A stretch of DNA of 64,000 bases from Streptomyces sedi (GTDB taxonomy: Bacteria; Actinomycetota; Actinomycetes; Streptomycetales; Streptomycetaceae), in NCBI RefSeq assembly GCF_006335015.1, contig NZ_VDGT01000001.1, positions 620,001 to 684,000 on the forward strand. Reading direction: 5' to 3'. Positions 36,991 to 45,051 of the stretch are shown piece by piece. A program made the position numbers and the translations under genes. Positions within the stretch are counted from its first letter, which is position 1; the number at the start of each line of letters is the position of its first letter. The notes under the pieces are model-generated. The model did no database searches. It was given only the letters and a program-made list of their open reading frames with translations, and was not told where the DNA came from.

Positions 36991-38241
36991 TCAGGCAGCA
37001 GTGTGCTCCTCCTCGTTCGCGGACACGGGGAGCACGACGGGCCGCAGGACGTCCTGGGCCTTGCGGAGTACGGCCTCCAGCTCACACGGCGCGTCCGCCA
37101 CGGCGATGACGCAGCCATGTCCGGCGACCCGGCTGGTGGTCTCCGGAACATGACCGCCCGGCGGGACGGAGATCTCGACGTCCGTGACTCCCGGCAGCGC
37201 CAGTGCCTCGCCCATCCCTTCGACCGTGACCAACGCGCCGGGGGGCAGGCGCAGTTGACGGAGACCGGCGAAACGTTCGCGGGTCCGGCCGGCGGGTTGG
37301 GGAAGACCGAGCGCGGCGGAGAGGGCCAGGGCTTCGAGGTCCGTTCCCTCGGCCAGCAGCAGCAGTTCGCTGAGCCGGTCCTCGCCCGGGTGGGCGTGGG
37401 ACTCGACCAGTCGAGGCCCCGCCGAGGTCAGTATCACCTCGGTCTGTGAGGGGCCGCTGCGGTGGCCGGCGGTGTTGAGCGTGGCGACGACCAGCTGGTG
37501 GATCTGGCGGGTGGTGTCCCGGTCCAGCTCCGCCGGCAGGTCGTAGCCGGTCTCCCTGCCCTCCGGCACGCCGGAGGTGTACCGCCTGGAGATCACCAGG
37601 ACGGTGTGCGTGCCGGCCAGGGAGTGGGCCACCACGCTGTACTCGGGTCCTTCCAGGAACTCCTCGACGATCAGCGCAGGTTCCGGCGGCAGCCCGGCGG
37701 CCAGGAACGCCGCGTCCGCGGCATCACGCAGCAGATGGACGTCCTGGCCGCCGAAGCCGGTGCGCGGCTTGGCCACGCACGGGAAGCCAACGCGCAGGGC
37801 GACGGCTTCCAGATGCGCGGCGCGGTCGCAGTGCTCGAACCGGACGGGGGCACCGGTGAGCTGATTGACCTTGCCGCGCAGGGCCGCCTTGTCCGTAAGG
37901 TACGCGACGGCCGCATGGGGGTTGCCAGGAAAGCGCAGGGCTTCGTTGGCCCGAGCCGCCGCGAGGGCGCTGGCCTCGGCGAAGCCGAAGACGGAGATCC
38001 TGGCGGGAACGTGGGCGAGGTGGCCGATCGACATCAGCAGCCGCGAGTGGTCGCGCCACTCCACGGTCATCGCGTCGTCGGCGGCCTCCACCGCCTCCCG
38101 GACCTCCGGGCTCGAAAGGTCGGGTGCGAGAACGAGCGTGGTGGCTCCGACCGCGTGGGCCGCCTCCACCACCGAGCGGCGTGGGCTGAGCAACACCGCC
38201 AGCGGTTTCGATGGCGTGGTCATGCCGGCCTCGCTGCTCAC
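36991..38241 (-). CDS. ATP-grasp carboxylate-amine ligase
   Basis: A 416-aa ATP-grasp enzyme. The N-terminal part (PLAVLLSPRRSVVEAAHAVG, ATTLVLAPDLS) is the pre-ATP-grasp fold. The ATP-binding part has FPCVAKPRTGFGGQDVHLL (Lys158 and the glycine loop) and PALIVEEFLEGPEYSV (Glu193-194). The metal-binding end reads TEVILTSAGPRLVESHAHPG, where family members usually have E-N-x-R. Such enzymes join a carboxylate to an amine through an acyl phosphate, including dipeptide and peptide ligases. The GTG at 38241 has GGAGGG 5 nt upstream. It starts 22 nt after the stop of a 45-aa secreted peptide gene. Linking the peptide as substrate, or as a co-regulated signal, is inference. Confidence 0.85.
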   Translation of the reverse strand: MSSEAGMTTPSKPLAVLLSPRRSVVEAAHAVGATTLVLAPDLSSPEVREAVEAADDAMTVEWRDHSRLLMSIGHLAHVPARISVFGFAEASALAAARANEALRFPGNPHAAVAYLTDKAALRGKVNQLTGAPVRFEHCDRAAHLEAVALRVGFPCVAKPRTGFGGQDVHLLRDAADAAFLAAGLPPEPALIVEEFLEGPEYSVVAHSLAGTHTVLVISRRYTSGVPEGRETGYDLPAELDRDTTRQIHQLVVATLNTAGHRSGPSQTEVILTSAGPRLVESHAHPGEDRLSELLLLAEGTDLEALALSAALGLPQPAGRTRERFAGLRQLRLPPGALVTVEGMGEALALPGVTDVEISVPPGGHVPETTSRVAGHGCVIAVADAPCELEAVLRKAQDVLRPVVLPVSANEEEHTAA

Positions 38242-38263
38242 ACGAACCCTCCGAGGACCCGGA

Positions 38264-38401
38264 TCAGGCCCAGATGTTCCCGGCCTGGGATGCTGCCTGG
38301 GTGGAACCGGACTCGACGGTGGAGCCCTGAGCTGCGGCTACTCCACCGGACACAGCCGCGACGACAAGGGCTGCGAAAAGGCTGAGAGCAAACTTCTTCA
38401 C
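38264..38401 (-). CDS. Secreted mini-peptide precursor (45 aa)
   Basis: A very short gene. The GTG at 38401 has GAGGG 5 nt upstream. The product has a textbook Sec signal: KKFALSLFAALVVAAVSGGV followed by AAA-Q near residue 24-25. That leaves a mature peptide of about 21 residues, QGSTVESGSTQAASQAGNIW plus a final Ala, rich in Ser, Thr, Gln and Gly and without Cys. It is not a recognised family. It heads a tight unit with an ATP-grasp ligase and DUF1015 and is divergent from two LuxR-type regulators. It could be a RiPP precursor, an extracellular signal, or a small envelope peptide. The gene call itself is well supported by ribosome site, signal and spacing. Confidence 0.72.
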   Translation of the reverse strand: MKKFALSLFAALVVAAVSGGVAAAQGSTVESGSTQAASQAGNIWA

Positions 38402-38456
38402 GGGTTCCCTCTTCCGTGTCCACATAGACGAACATGAGTGGCATGCTGGCGCAATC

Positions 38457-38470
38457 ATGCTCACGAGCAT
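38457..38470. promoter_or_regulatory. Perfect 14-bp palindrome in the divergent promoter region
   Basis: ATGCTC-AC-GAGCAT, 56 bp upstream of the mini-peptide start and 92 bp upstream of the first regulator start. It is a good candidate operator for the adjacent HTH regulators. Confidence 0.5.
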
Positions 38471-38512
38471 TCACGGAGAAGTCGATAGAGTCACTGTGGC
38501 ATCATCTCGCCT

Positions 38513-38523
38513 GTCAAGTTGAC
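38513..38523. promoter_or_regulatory. Palindrome GTCAAgTTGAC with back-to-back -35-like hexamers
   Basis: It contains TTGACA on the minus strand (38512-38517) and TTGACG on the plus strand (38519-38524), so it could carry overlapping -35 elements for divergent transcription or a second operator. No convincing -10 partner was found on either side. Confidence 0.4.
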
Positions 38524-38561
38524 GCCAAGGGGCTGGCCGACGTCGTTCGAGGAAGAAGAGC

Positions 38562-39545
38562 GTGCACGAATCCGGCGAAATAGACGCAGCAGCGACCCGA
38601 GTTTACCGGCTCCGCGTGATCCATCCCACAGATTCGGTGAGCCAGATCGCGACGCGCGCCGGATTGGCCGAGGACGAGGTCATCGCCGCCGAGGAACGCC
38701 TCTTCACACTCGGCCTGTTGCGCACCTCACCGAGTGGCGGACGTGTGGCGATCTCGCCGGAGAGCGCGGCCGACGCGCTACTCGCCCCCCTCGAACAGGA
38801 CATCCTGCAACGACGGATCGCCATGGCCGCCACCAGGGCGAGGCTGCACGCGCTCTCCGGGGACTACCTGGAGGCCCGCTCGATGCGCTCGGCGAAGAGC
38901 AGCATCGAGGTGGTCGAGGGCATCGAGAACATCCGCGCCGTCATCGACGACCTCGCCCGCACCTGCGTCAGCTCGTTGGACGCGCTGGTGCCGGGCGGCG
39001 GCCAGCCCGAGGGCGCGATCCGCGCGGCGACCCCGCTGGACCTGGAGACGCTGGAGCGCGGCGTGAAGACGCGGATGCTCTTCCAGCACACCGCGCGCAA
39101 ACACCGCGCCACCGTGGTCTACGCCGGCACCCTGATCGCCGCGGGCGCCCAGGTGCGCAGCGTCAGCGTGCTGCCCTCCCGGATGCTGATCTACGACGCC
39201 AGCTGCGCGGTGCTGCCGATCGACCCGCTGCACACGGCCGCCGGCGTGGCCCTGGTGCGGGCGCCGGCCGTGCTCAACTTCCTCCAGCAGCTCTTCGAGC
39301 ACTACTGGGACCGCGCCATCGACTTCGCCGAGGAGGACCAGCGCTCCGGCAGCGAACCGACCGACGTCGAACGCGACGTGCTGATGCTGATGGCCGCCGG
39401 GAAGAAGGACGAGGCGATAGCCCACCAACTCGGCATGTCCCCGCGCTCGGTGAGCAGGATCGTGGCCAGGCTGATGGAACGCCTGGGCGCCGACAGCCGG
39501 TTCCAGGCGGGCGCGCGCGCCGCGCTGCACGGCTGGCTGTCCTGA
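38562..39545 (+). CDS. TrmB-like/LuxR-HTH transcriptional regulator A
   Basis: A 327-aa regulator. The N-terminus (about 8-70) looks like a TrmB-type winged helix (YRLRVIHPTDSVSQIATRAG, then EERLFTLGLL). A helical linker about 85-140 follows (YLEARSMRSAKSSIEVVEGI), then a central domain about 150-250, and a C-terminal LuxR/GerE-type HTH about 268-327 (ERDVLMLMAAGKKDEAIAHQ, then MSPRSVSRIVARLMERLG). No phospho-receiver or autoinducer-binding domain is recognisable. The start is a GTG at 38562 after GAGGAAGAAGAG. It is divergent from the mini-peptide unit and followed 32 bp later by a paralogue. Control of the divergent peptide unit is inferred. Confidence 0.85.
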   Translation: MHESGEIDAAATRVYRLRVIHPTDSVSQIATRAGLAEDEVIAAEERLFTLGLLRTSPSGGRVAISPESAADALLAPLEQDILQRRIAMAATRARLHALSGDYLEARSMRSAKSSIEVVEGIENIRAVIDDLARTCVSSLDALVPGGGQPEGAIRAATPLDLETLERGVKTRMLFQHTARKHRATVVYAGTLIAAGAQVRSVSVLPSRMLIYDASCAVLPIDPLHTAAGVALVRAPAVLNFLQQLFEHYWDRAIDFAEEDQRSGSEPTDVERDVLMLMAAGKKDEAIAHQLGMSPRSVSRIVARLMERLGADSRFQAGARAALHGWLS

Positions 39546-39577
39546 CGGGCCGGAGTGGGAGGAGGGGACCGAGCACG

Positions 39578-40597
39578 ATGATCGACCACGAACCCGACGT
39601 GCTGGCCGACGGCGAGATCGACGCCACCACGGTGCGGATCTACCAGCTGCGGGTCGCCCATCCCACCGACCACGTCACCGAGTTGGCCGAACGTGCCGGC
39701 CTCACCGCCGACCAGGTGCGGGCGGCGGAGCGGCTGCTCTCCCGGCTCGGCCTGCTGCAACGCACCCCGGGCGGCGGCTGGGTGGCGATCAACCCGGAGA
39801 ACGCGGCCGAGAGCCTGCTGGCCCCGATGGAGGGCGACATCCTGCGCCAGCGGGTGGCGATGGCCGCCACCAGGGAACGGCTGCACGCGCTCTCCGGCGA
39901 CTATCTGGAGGCCCGCTCGCTGCGCTCCGCGAAGACCAGCATCGAGGCGGTCGAGGGCATCGAGAACATCCGCGCCGTCATCGACGACCTCGCCCGCACC
40001 TGCGTCAGCTCGTTGGACGCGCTGGTGCCGGGCGGCGGGCAGAGCGAGGCCGCGCTGTCGGCCGCGGCGCCGCTCGACCTGGAGCTGCTGAAGCGCGGGG
40101 TGCGGATCCGCTCCCTCTTCCAGCACGGGGCGCGGCGGCACCGGGCGACCGCCCGCCACGTGAGCCGTATCACCGCCGCCGGGGCCCGGGTCCGCACGGC
40201 GGGGGTGCTCGCCTCCCGGATGCAGATCTACGACGGGGAGCTGGTGGTGGTGCCGCTCGACCCCGGCCACTCGGCAGCCGGCGTCGCGCTGGTCCGCGAC
40301 CCCTCGGTGGTCGACTACGCCAGCCAGTTCTTCCAGCTCAGTTGGGACGAGGGGCTGGACTTCGACGGCACGGGCGAGGAGGACGCGCCGGTCCCGGGGA
40401 CGGCGCCGATCGGCCAGGAACGCGACGTGCTGCTGATGATGGCGGCCGGGCTCTCCAACGACGAGATCGCCGACCGGCTCGGCGTCTCCCCGCGCTCGGT
40501 CAGCCGGGTCGTGGCCAACCTGATGACCCGGCTGAACGCGACCAACCGCTTCCAGGCCGGCGTCGAGGCCGCCACCCAGGGCTGGCTCACCAGCTGA
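39578..40597 (+). CDS. TrmB-like/LuxR-HTH transcriptional regulator B (paralogue of A)
   Basis: A 339-aa paralogue of the preceding gene with the same layout: N-terminal winged helix (YQLRVAHPTDHVTELAERAG), helical linker (YLEARSLRSAKTSIEAVEGI), central domain, and C-terminal HTH (ERDVLLMMAAGLSNDEIADR, VSPRSVSRVVANLMTRLN). The two proteins are identical across IENIRAVIDDLARTCVSSLD and beyond, with a 90-bp perfectly identical DNA tract, although the rest is only moderately similar. The ATG at 39578 follows GGAGGAGGGG. Tandem paralogues may form a heterodimer or respond to different states of one signal (inference). Confidence 0.86.
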   Translation: MIDHEPDVLADGEIDATTVRIYQLRVAHPTDHVTELAERAGLTADQVRAAERLLSRLGLLQRTPGGGWVAINPENAAESLLAPMEGDILRQRVAMAATRERLHALSGDYLEARSLRSAKTSIEAVEGIENIRAVIDDLARTCVSSLDALVPGGGQSEAALSAAAPLDLELLKRGVRIRSLFQHGARRHRATARHVSRITAAGARVRTAGVLASRMQIYDGELVVVPLDPGHSAAGVALVRDPSVVDYASQFFQLSWDEGLDFDGTGEEDAPVPGTAPIGQERDVLLMMAAGLSNDEIADRLGVSPRSVSRVVANLMTRLNATNRFQAGVEAATQGWLTS

Positions 40598-40669
40598 GCG
40601 GCACGGGGGCCGGGGCGGGGACGGAGGCGGGGCCAGGGGCGCGGAAACGTATCCGCGTCAGTAGCCGCG

Positions 40670-42544
40670 TCAGCGCCGTTCGAGGAAGTCGGCCGCCACC
40701 GGGCCCGCGTCCTGCCCGCCGGAACCGCCGTCCTCCAGCACCACGGCGAACGCCAGGTCCTCCTCGCCGAGATAGCCGATGATCCAGGCGTGGGTGGCGA
40801 GTTCGCCGTCCTCGTCCGTGAACTCGGCCGTGCCGGTCTTGCCGTGCGGCTCGCCCGGCACGTCGGCCAACGCCGACGCGGAGCCATCGGTCACGGTGTC
40901 CCGCATCAGCCCCTGGAGCGCCTGGAGCGTCTCCTCGGACAGCTCGGCCGTCGCCTCGTGCCGCCGCTCGACCGCGTCGGGCACCAGCACCGGCTGGTGG
41001 AATCCGCCGGCCGCCACCGTGCCGGCGACGGAGGCCATCGCCAGCGGGCTGGCCTGCACCTGGTGTTGGCCTATCAGCGAGGCGGCCAGCTCGTTCTCCT
41101 CCGCGGTCGGGGGCACCGAGCCGTCGAAGGTCGCCGCGCCCACCTCCCAGGTGGCCCCTATGCCGAACGCCTCGGCCGTCCGCCCCAGCGACTCGTGGTC
41201 GAAGCGGTCCAGGTTGCCTATGAACGCCGTGTTGCACGAGGCGGCGAAGGCGTCGTGCAACGTGGTGTCGTCGCCCAGCTCGAACTCGTCCTGGTTCTCG
41301 AAGCGCTGCCCGTTGACCGTGACATGGCGCGGGCACCCCAGCGGGTCCTCCACACCGACCCCGCTCTCCAGCAGATGCGCCGCGGTCAGCACCTTGAAGG
41401 TGGATCCCGGCGCCAACTGCCCCTCCAGGGAACGCGCGAAGCCGTCCACCGGGGTGTCGGCCGCCGCCAGCACCTCGCCCGTGGAGGCCCGCAGCGCCAC
41501 GATCGAACCGTCGCTTCCCGCCTCGGCCAGCGCCTCCTCGGCCGCCCGCTGGATGTCGGCGTCCAGCGTGGTGACGACCGGGCTGCCCGGCTCGCCCTCG
41601 CGCCGCTCCAGCGTGGCCACCGCCTCCCCCGACTCACGGTCCGCGACCACCAGCTCGGCGCCCGGCGTGCCGGCCAGCACCTCCTGGTACCGCACCTGGA
41701 GTCCCGAGACGCCCTCCCCCGACTCCGGGTCGACCGCGCCCACGACGGCGCGCGCGGCGTGCGCCAACGTCCTTCCCTCCTCGGCGAACTGGAGCCCCGG
41801 CACGGAGACCAGCTCCTCGGCGTGCTCGGCGTAGACCTGGTCCCGCAGCGTGACCACCGGCACCGCCTGGTCCGGCTCGGCCTCGGCGACCCGCTCGGCG
41901 AGCGCCTCGACGTCTATCCCGGCGTCCAGCGCGTCCAGCGTCTCCCAGGCCAGCTCCTCGTCGGTCAGCTGGGCCGGCCATATGCTCACCGCCCAGACCC
42001 TGGCCGGGCCGGCGACCGTGGTCTCGTCGGCGGTGACGATCGGCGCGCGCTCCGGCCAGGAGACCGTGTTGACCAGGGTCTGCCCCTCGGACAACTCCGG
42101 GTGCAGCAGCGACGACTGCCAGCGCAGCCGCCACTCGTCGCCCGACCCGGGAACGGCGAGCGCGACGCTCTCCCAGGAGACCTCGCCGATCCCCGGCAGC
42201 GTGAAGTGGGCGGTGAACCCGACCGCCCGCGCGTCGTCGGGGGCGCCGTCCGGCTTGTCGACGGCGCCCGTGACCTCGAAGGAGACCTCCTCGGGCGCCG
42301 TGTTGTTCGCCACGGAGCCCAGCAGCGACTCGGCGGCGGCGGGGTCGTCGGTCCCGGCCGCGGCCTCGGCCAGCTCGCCGGCGGCCCAGGCGTCGAGGAA
42401 ACGCTCGGTGGCCGCGCGCGCCCGCTCCTCGCCCCCGCCGTCCCCGCCGCCGCGCAGCAGCAGTACCGCGACCACGGCGAGGACCGTCACCAGCGCGGCG
42501 CCGCCGATGAGCGTGACCCGCTGATTACGCCAACTGTTCGCCAT
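40670..42544 (-). CDS. Class B penicillin-binding protein with MecA-like N-terminal domain
   Basis: A 624-aa transpeptidase anchored by one N-terminal helix (about 10-30). A MecA_N/NTF2-like domain follows (about 38-150, with ATERFLDAWAAGELAEAA). A dimerisation region comes next, then the transpeptidase domain with S381-T-F-K384 (APGSTFKVLTAA), S436-C-N438 and K569-T-G (PHGKTGTAEF). All three catalytic motifs are intact. It makes peptidoglycan cross-links. The ATG at 42544 precedes ANSWRNQRVT. It lies between the regulators and the tmRNA gene. The MecA-type N-domain alone does not prove beta-lactam resistance; such PBPs are common in Streptomyces. Confidence 0.93.
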   Translation of the reverse strand: MANSWRNQRVTLIGGAALVTVLAVVAVLLLRGGGDGGGEERARAATERFLDAWAAGELAEAAAGTDDPAAAESLLGSVANNTAPEEVSFEVTGAVDKPDGAPDDARAVGFTAHFTLPGIGEVSWESVALAVPGSGDEWRLRWQSSLLHPELSEGQTLVNTVSWPERAPIVTADETTVAGPARVWAVSIWPAQLTDEELAWETLDALDAGIDVEALAERVAEAEPDQAVPVVTLRDQVYAEHAEELVSVPGLQFAEEGRTLAHAARAVVGAVDPESGEGVSGLQVRYQEVLAGTPGAELVVADRESGEAVATLERREGEPGSPVVTTLDADIQRAAEEALAEAGSDGSIVALRASTGEVLAAADTPVDGFARSLEGQLAPGSTFKVLTAAHLLESGVGVEDPLGCPRHVTVNGQRFENQDEFELGDDTTLHDAFAASCNTAFIGNLDRFDHESLGRTAEAFGIGATWEVGAATFDGSVPPTAEENELAASLIGQHQVQASPLAMASVAGTVAAGGFHQPVLVPDAVERRHEATAELSEETLQALQGLMRDTVTDGSASALADVPGEPHGKTGTAEFTDEDGELATHAWIIGYLGEEDLAFAVVLEDGGSGGQDAGPVAADFLERR

Positions 42545-42751
42545 GGTCGCGACCTTACCGGCCCACACCGACAAAAAGACGGGCTTACGCCCACAATCGG
42601 TGGCCCCCCGAGGAATCCCGGGCGCCGCGCGCCACGGCCGCCACGAGGGGCCGCCGGCACCTCACGCGAGCACCCCGCACCGGCGCGAGGACGCCACACA
42701 CCCGCACCGCGATCGCGCCGCTGTCGCCCGCGGGCCCCGGGACAGCGAAAA

Positions 42752-42779
42752 GCCCCGGACCGGGAACCCGGTCCGGGGC
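42752..42779 (-). terminator. Intrinsic terminator of ssrA
   Basis: A 13-bp perfect inverted repeat GCCCCGGACCGGG / CCCGGTCCGGGGC with a 2-nt centre, 5 nt after the mature tmRNA 3' end and followed on the minus strand by TTTT, one of the few T-runs in the window. Confidence 0.85.
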
Positions 42780-42784
42780 AAACG

Positions 42785-43150
42785 TGGAGATGGCGGGAAT
42801 CGAACCCGCGTCCAACGAAGTGGAAGGAGGGCTTCTCCGAGCGCAGTCCGCTGCGATTTTCTCGGCCCCGGAGATCACGCGGACAAGTCTCCGACGGGCT
42901 CAGTCACTGTGTGATGTCCCACACACCCCCGTGACCGGGGCGGGTGGTGAGTCCCCTAGCTGATGCCAGGACCCGGGACGGGAACTAGCCCGGGCTGACA
43001 CCTCGCGGTCGCTGCTCAGGCAGCGAGGGCGAAGGAATCGCGCTTGGTATTGGCGATTATTTTTTTGCGGCATATGGTTAACGAGATCATTGCCGCTTCC
43101 TCGGCTCGCTTCCCCTGCTTCGACGTTCGCTGTCGAAACCGATCATCCCC
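42785..43150 (-). ncRNA. ssrA: tmRNA
   Basis: Transfer-messenger RNA of about 366 nt that rescues stalled ribosomes with SmpB. The tRNA-like ends pair: 5' GGGGATG (43150-43144) with 3' CATCTCC (42792-42786). The T arm has GGACGCGGGTTCGATTCC near the 3' end. The tag reading frame runs from the resume codon GCC and encodes ANTKRDSFALAA followed by TGA at 43018-43016; the AA/LAA end is the Clp degron. The 3' CCA is not encoded (ACGT follows), so it must be added. It is next to smpB (134 bp), a frequent arrangement. Confidence 0.95.
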
Positions 43151-43214
43151 ATGTTGAGTTGACAAACGGCCCGCCGCGGGTGTCCCCGACGGCCCGTGCC
43201 GTGCTCTGTCGTCC

Positions 43215-43220
43215 AGTATA
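43215..43220 (-). promoter_or_regulatory. -10-like TATACT upstream of ssrA
   Basis: TATACT on the minus strand, about 65 bp before the mature tmRNA 5' end. The leader would be removed by RNase P. No matching -35 hexamer is visible, so this is tentative. Confidence 0.4.
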
Positions 43221-43284
43221 GCGCGGCGCCCCGCGGTACGCCCGGTCGTTTCGGCCCCGCCGAGCGCTCGACCGGGCTCCCCGC

Positions 43285-43764
43285 TCAGCCGCGCTGCTTG
43301 CGGCGGGCCGCCGACATGACGCGCTCCGCCTCCCTGCGGTCCTGCTTCTCCCGCAGCGTCTGCCGCTTGTCGTACTCGCGCTTGCCCCTGGCCAGCGCTA
43401 TCTCGACCTTGGCCCGCCCGTTGACGAAGTAGAGCTGGAGCGGCACCAGGGTGAGACCGCTCTCCTGGAGCTTGCCGATCAGCTTGTCGATCTCCGAGCG
43501 GTGCAGCAGCAGCTTGCGCTTGCGCCGCGCGCTGTGGTTGGTCCAGGTGCCCTGGGCGTACTCCGGAATGTGCACGTTGTGCAGATAGGCCTCGGCGCCG
43601 TCGATCTGGCCGAACCCGTCCACCAGCGAGGCGCGACCCGCGCGCAGCGACTTGACCTCGGTGCCCGTCAGCACCAGCCCACACTCGTACGTGTCGAGAA
43701 TGAGGTAGTCGTGCCGGGCACGCTTGTTCTGCGCGATGAGCTTGCGTCCCTTTTCCTTAGCCAT
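43285..43764 (-). CDS. smpB: SsrA-binding protein
   Basis: A 159-aa tmRNA partner. The OB-fold core reads [56 protein letters not shown] and [19 protein letters not shown], and the Lys/Arg-rich C-terminal tail ([20 protein letters not shown]) enters the ribosome mRNA channel. The ATG at 43764 is the family start. It lies upstream of ssrA on the same strand and 53 bp downstream of the S41 protease gene. Confidence 0.97.
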   Translation of the reverse strand: MAKEKGRKLIAQNKRARHDYLILDTYECGLVLTGTEVKSLRAGRASLVDGFGQIDGAEAYLHNVHIPEYAQGTWTNHSARRKRKLLLHRSEIDKLIGKLQESGLTLVPLQLYFVNGRAKVEIALARGKREYDKRQTLREKQDRREAERVMSAARRKQRG

Positions 43765-43817
43765 GACCAGCCAAGTCTACCCATCGGAGATCGTCGGGCC
43801 GAAGCGATATTCCGGGC

Positions 43818-44972
43818 CTACACCCCGAGCCCGGCCAGCACCCTCCCGGCCTCCGTCTCGGCGTCGGCGCCGGGCTCCACCAGCAGGTCGGGCACGAGGC
43901 CGTCCTCGTCGACGGTGCGCCCGGAGGGGGTCGCGTAGTGCCCGACGGTCAGCTCGGCGACCGAGCCGTCCGGCTGCTCGCTCGGCATCTGGACCGTTCC
44001 CTTGCCGAAGGTGTGGTGACCGACGATGACCGCTCGATTGCGGTCCTGGAGCGCGCCGGTGAACATCTCGGCCGAACTCATGGTGCCGCCGTCCACCAGC
44101 ACCACCAGCGGGGTGTCGGTGTCCCCGCCGGCCGGGGCGTGCAGGGCGCGCTCCTCGCCGTGCACGTCGTAGGTGGCGACCAGCCCGCCGTCCAGGAAGA
44201 CGGAGGCGGCCTCGGCGGCCTCGGTCAGCAGCCCGCCCGCGTTCCCCCGCAGGTCGACGACGATGCCGTGCCCCTCGGGGACCTCGGCGACCGCCTCGCT
44301 CAGCAGCGCGGCCGAGCCCCGGGTGAACGAGTCCACCTCGACGCGGGTGAAGCCGTCCCCCTCGGTCACGGTCACGCTGCGGATCGCGAGCCGGGCGCGC
44401 TCCACGGACAACTCCCGGCGCTCGCCGTCCCGTTCCATACCGAGCAGCACGGTGCTGCCGGGGCCGGCCTCGGCGGCGCGGTCGCTGCCGCGCAGCCGGC
44501 TGACCACGTCGGTCACCGGGCCGCCGGCCAGCGGAACGCCGTCGATGGTGTGGATCTCGTCGCCCGGCCTGACGCCGGCGCGCTCGGCCGGGCTGTCCGC
44601 GTGCACCTCGCCGACCTCGATCCGGCCGTCGGCGGTGCGCAGTACCGCTATGCCGGTGCCGACGTACTCGCCGTCAAGGCCGCGGCGCAGCGCCTCGTAC
44701 TCCTCGGGGCTGTAGGCCGCGGCCCAGCGGTCGCCGCTGCGGCTGACCAGCCGGCCGGCGTCGTCGAGGGCCGCTGAGGCGGACTCCCTGGCCTCCTCGA
44801 CGCCGAGGCCCGCTCCGGAGCCGGAGGCCAGTACGGCCGCCTCCGCCTCGTCGTTTCCCCTCGGCCACGAACCGGTCGCGGCTCCGGTCACCAACACCCC
44901 GGTGAAGACACACGCCAGAGCGGTGCCCCGCCGGACGCTCCGGGACGAACCGCGGTGAGACGGACCAGACAT
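43818..44972 (-). CDS. S41 carboxyl-terminal processing protease (CtpA-like)
   Basis: A 384-aa secreted or membrane-anchored serine protease. An N-terminal hydrophobic segment (about 17-34) serves as signal or anchor. A PDZ domain (about 105-185) contains DSPAERAGVRPGDEIHTIDG. The S41 catalytic part has GIVVDLRGNAGGLLTEA, the nucleophile Ser300 in GGTMSSAEMFTGAL and the base Lys324 in TFGKGTVQMP. The ATG at 44972 is preferred. It sits between ftsX and smpB, a gene order conserved in actinomycetes, and may process cell-envelope proteins. Confidence 0.93.
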   Translation of the reverse strand: MSGPSHRGSSRSVRRGTALACVFTGVLVTGAATGSWPRGNDEAEAAVLASGSGAGLGVEEARESASAALDDAGRLVSRSGDRWAAAYSPEEYEALRRGLDGEYVGTGIAVLRTADGRIEVGEVHADSPAERAGVRPGDEIHTIDGVPLAGGPVTDVVSRLRGSDRAAEAGPGSTVLLGMERDGERRELSVERARLAIRSVTVTEGDGFTRVEVDSFTRGSAALLSEAVAEVPEGHGIVVDLRGNAGGLLTEAAEAASVFLDGGLVATYDVHGEERALHAPAGGDTDTPLVVLVDGGTMSSAEMFTGALQDRNRAVIVGHHTFGKGTVQMPSEQPDGSVAELTVGHYATPSGRTVDEDGLVPDLLVEPGADAETEAGRVLAGLGV

Positions 44973-45051
44973 GCTGGGGAGTGTAGGACATCCCCGACGG
45001 GCGCACGGTAGTTGACAGTTGCTTCACCGCCGGGGATACGTCACACCGATT

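Noticed and set aside
38238..38474. A 78-aa overlapping minus-strand frame over the mini-peptide gene
   Set aside because: It has no ribosome site or domain, and its Cys/Arg-rich sequence looks random. The overlapping 45-codon frame has the ribosome site and a clean signal peptide.
35976..40597. Graspetide (omega-ester peptide) cluster
   Set aside because: The peptide has a Sec signal and lacks the usual Thr/Ser...Asp/Glu ring motif. The ATP-grasp enzyme is not clearly MdnB/C-like, so the class name is not supported.
40670..42544. Acquired beta-lactam resistance gene (mecA-like)
   Set aside because: Only the N-terminal domain type is shared with MecA. Composition matches the neighbours, and such PBPs are normal in Streptomyces.
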